Assembly (NCBI RefSeq): GCF_900167415.1
Contig: NZ_FUWU01000017.1
Coordinates: 15,992-57,409 of the forward strand
Reading direction: 5' to 3'
Origin: Fibrobacter intestinalis
GTDB lineage: Bacteria; Fibrobacterota; Fibrobacteria; Fibrobacterales; Fibrobacteraceae
DNA: 41,418 nucleotides
The notes beneath the pieces were generated by a model. The model did no database searches, was not told where the DNA came from, and worked only from the letters and a program-made list of their open reading frames with translations. A program made the position numbers and the translations under genes. Shown one piece after another: positions 41,378-41,418 of this stretch; the stretch's first letter is position 1, and the number at the start of each line of letters is the position of its first letter.

Positions 41378-41418
41378 GCAAGGATTTCTAAAATATGATT
41401 GAAAACCTTGCATTTTTT
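41378..41418 (+). terminator. Terminator after the truncated FISUMP gene
   Basis: An 11-bp stem with one mismatch, GCAAGGATTTC / GAAAACCTTGC, is followed by ATTTTTT at the window edge. Confidence 0.75.

Overview
The window looks like chromosomal DNA of a Fibrobacter-type bacterium (phylum Fibrobacterota). Three things point there. The last gene starts a Fibrobacter major-paralogous-domain (FISUMP) lipoprotein. A secreted carbohydrate esterase carries a Ser-rich linker, a CBM6 and a C-terminal sorting-like domain. A 2260-residue SprA/Sov-type protein implies type IX secretion. waaA and LPS-linked genes indicate a Gram-negative envelope. Everything here was read by eye; no database search was run.

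Layout. 1-424 is a composite intergenic repeat in front of an NhaP-type antiporter (425-1858, +). On the minus strand, 6517 to 1943 is a compact envelope/housekeeping run: ABC exporter, isoprenylcysteine-methyltransferase-like protein, waaA, ispH, rpmB. A tRNA-Glu(UUC) with a clear promoter follows at 6596, then a secreted CE4-type deacetylase with CBM6 (6845-8524). On the minus strand come sprA (16520-9738) and, coupled to it, two half-size chromate transporters. A lone AIPR-family phage-resistance gene (18751-16868, -) sits in AT-rich DNA with a long leader. 19466-22831 (+) encodes an MBL-fold hydrolase, a leucine-rich-repeat protein and an S41 protease lipoprotein. These face an M23 peptidase and an FKBP isomerase (24974-22883, -). 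A 740-base repeat-filled gap leads to a small XRE regulator, a YugP-like zinc peptidase and a small Cys-pair/coiled-coil protein. The glmM-glmS-scpA operon follows (31563-27104, -).

The last 10 kb is an accessory region. It holds an operon of a PDZ protein, a large exported protein with two CBM3-like modules and a DUF6973-like domain, and two tandemly duplicated lipoprotein genes, the second with a broken start. It also holds decaying paralogues with in-frame TAG codons and a frameshifted radC remnant, then an intact uup-type ABC-F gene, a zinc-ribbon membrane protein and a truncated FISUMP lipoprotein.

The two most interesting signals are non-coding. First, a modular repeat element of about 300-400 bases occurs three times (about 1-380, 25366-25650, and reversed 19394-19098). 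It always points the same way toward the next gene and is built of small hairpins, a degenerate 19-20-base tandem array and a conserved end box. Second, the AIPR gene has a leader of about 155 nt in which one arm can pair with the Shine-Dalgarno sequence while a second hairpin competes for the same bases.
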